A stretch of 64,000 nucleotides of DNA, from the NCBI RefSeq assembly GCF_902459585.1, contig NZ_CABPSC010000010.1:124001-188000 (forward strand), written 5' to 3'. Under the pieces are notes generated by a model. That model was given only the letters and a program-made list of their open reading frames with translations, was not told the DNA's origin and did no database searches. Below, one piece after another: positions 63,720-64,000 of this stretch; within the stretch, counting starts at the first letter, position 1; every line of letters begins with the position of its first letter. This DNA comes from Pandoraea nosoerga (GTDB lineage Bacteria > Pseudomonadota > Gammaproteobacteria > Burkholderiales > Burkholderiaceae). Made by a program: the position numbers and the translations under genes.

Positions 63720-64000
63720 ATGTCATTCACGCAAACCCCCAGCCAAACGCATGACGTCGTCGTGGTCGGCGGCGGCCTGGTCGGCAAGGCTGCCGCCTTG
63801 CTGCTCTCGCAGGCCCGTCTGTCCGTTGCCTTGCTCGCCCAGCCGGCCGCCGCCGCGCCTGGCGCCGGCGCCGACGAGTGGGACGCGCGCATCTACTCGC
63901 TCTCGGCCAGTTCGCAGGCGCTGTTCGAGCGCATGCGCGTGTGGCAGGCCGTCGATCCGGCGCGCGTGTGCCCCGTCTACGACATGGAAGTGTTTGGCGA
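63720..64000 (+). CDS. UbiH/UbiF/VisC-family FAD monooxygenase (5' part)
   Basis: About 93 residues before the window ends. MSFTQTPSQTHDVVVVGGGL begins the FAD-binding Rossmann segment (VVGGGLVGKAAALLL), followed by RIYSLSASSQALFERM, which matches the R-x-x-A/S-L segment of the UbiH/COQ6 family. It hydroxylates an aromatic ring in ubiquinone synthesis; the exact position cannot be assigned from the fragment. ATG at 63720. Confidence 0.85.
   Translation, partial: MSFTQTPSQTHDVVVVGGGLVGKAAALLLSQARLSVALLAQPAAAAPGAGADEWDARIYSLSASSQALFERMRVWQAVDPARVCPVYDMEVFG

Overview
This window is high-GC Betaproteobacterial chromosome. The syntenic block hemA-prfA-prmC-grxD-ubiX, a 3-hydroxybutyrate dehydrogenase/patatin pair, an extra IF-1 gene and a CheR/CheD/CheW module all point to Burkholderiaceae. 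Pandoraea is my best guess at the genus, but that is inference from gene content and not a computed match. No insertion sequence, integrase, rRNA, CRISPR array or replication origin was seen.

Layout. 1-3650: a translationally coupled set of lower-GC genes (DRE-TIM aldol-type enzyme, nucleotidyltransferase, glycosyltransferase) ending in a chimeric glycosyltransferase/DUF2314 frame. 3650-5920: 1.2 kb with no recognisable gene, then a tandem pair of 98-residue paralogues that share a hairpin in their leaders. 5920-10993: alcohol and aldehyde dehydrogenases behind a sigma-54 promoter with two upstream palindromes, and the divergent AcoR-type activator. 11036-11945: creA, then tRNA-Ala(GGC) and tRNA-Glu(TTC) with promoter and terminator.

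12649-26962 is the most interesting part: a ten-gene, closely spaced exopolysaccharide operon. It joins wecB, a BcsB-like protein and the phage-N4-receptor-type pair NfrB (glycosyltransferase with a tandem MshEN c-di-GMP motif) and NfrA (TPR plus outer-membrane barrel) to an alginate-type acylation set (two AlgX/AlgJ-like SGNH proteins, AlgI-like MBOAT, AlgF). It also carries a Dlt-type carrier protein and adenylating ligase. The predicted product is a c-di-GMP-controlled, ManNAc-dependent glycan that is acylated, possibly aminoacylated, in the periplasm. A DUF4434 glycosidase-like protein lies beside it.

28190-39880: housekeeping and small genes (lipoprotein, MFS and CBS proteins, IF-1 paralogue, GNAT, an acylphosphatase lacking the usual catalytic Asn, phosphoesterase, MazG-like protein, ferredoxin, EttA, bdhA, patatin). 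40000-44937: a chemosensory module without CheA (triple-CheW protein, CheD, CheR and a soluble twin-PAS receptor). 45000-47150: small exported proteins, a possible sRNA and several short tandem-repeat arrays. 47150-52068: VOC protein, ubiX, grxD, prmC, prfA, hemA. 52378-60208: GlsB-like protein, drug exporter, periplasmic penicillin-acylase-family amidase, and a Gtr-type lipid-linked glycosylation set. 60690-64000: GntR regulator with a palindromic operator, ychF, ypfJ and the start of a UbiH-family gene.

Arrays of 7-11-bp units recur at about ten places, mostly in intergenic DNA or in N-terminal coding segments.
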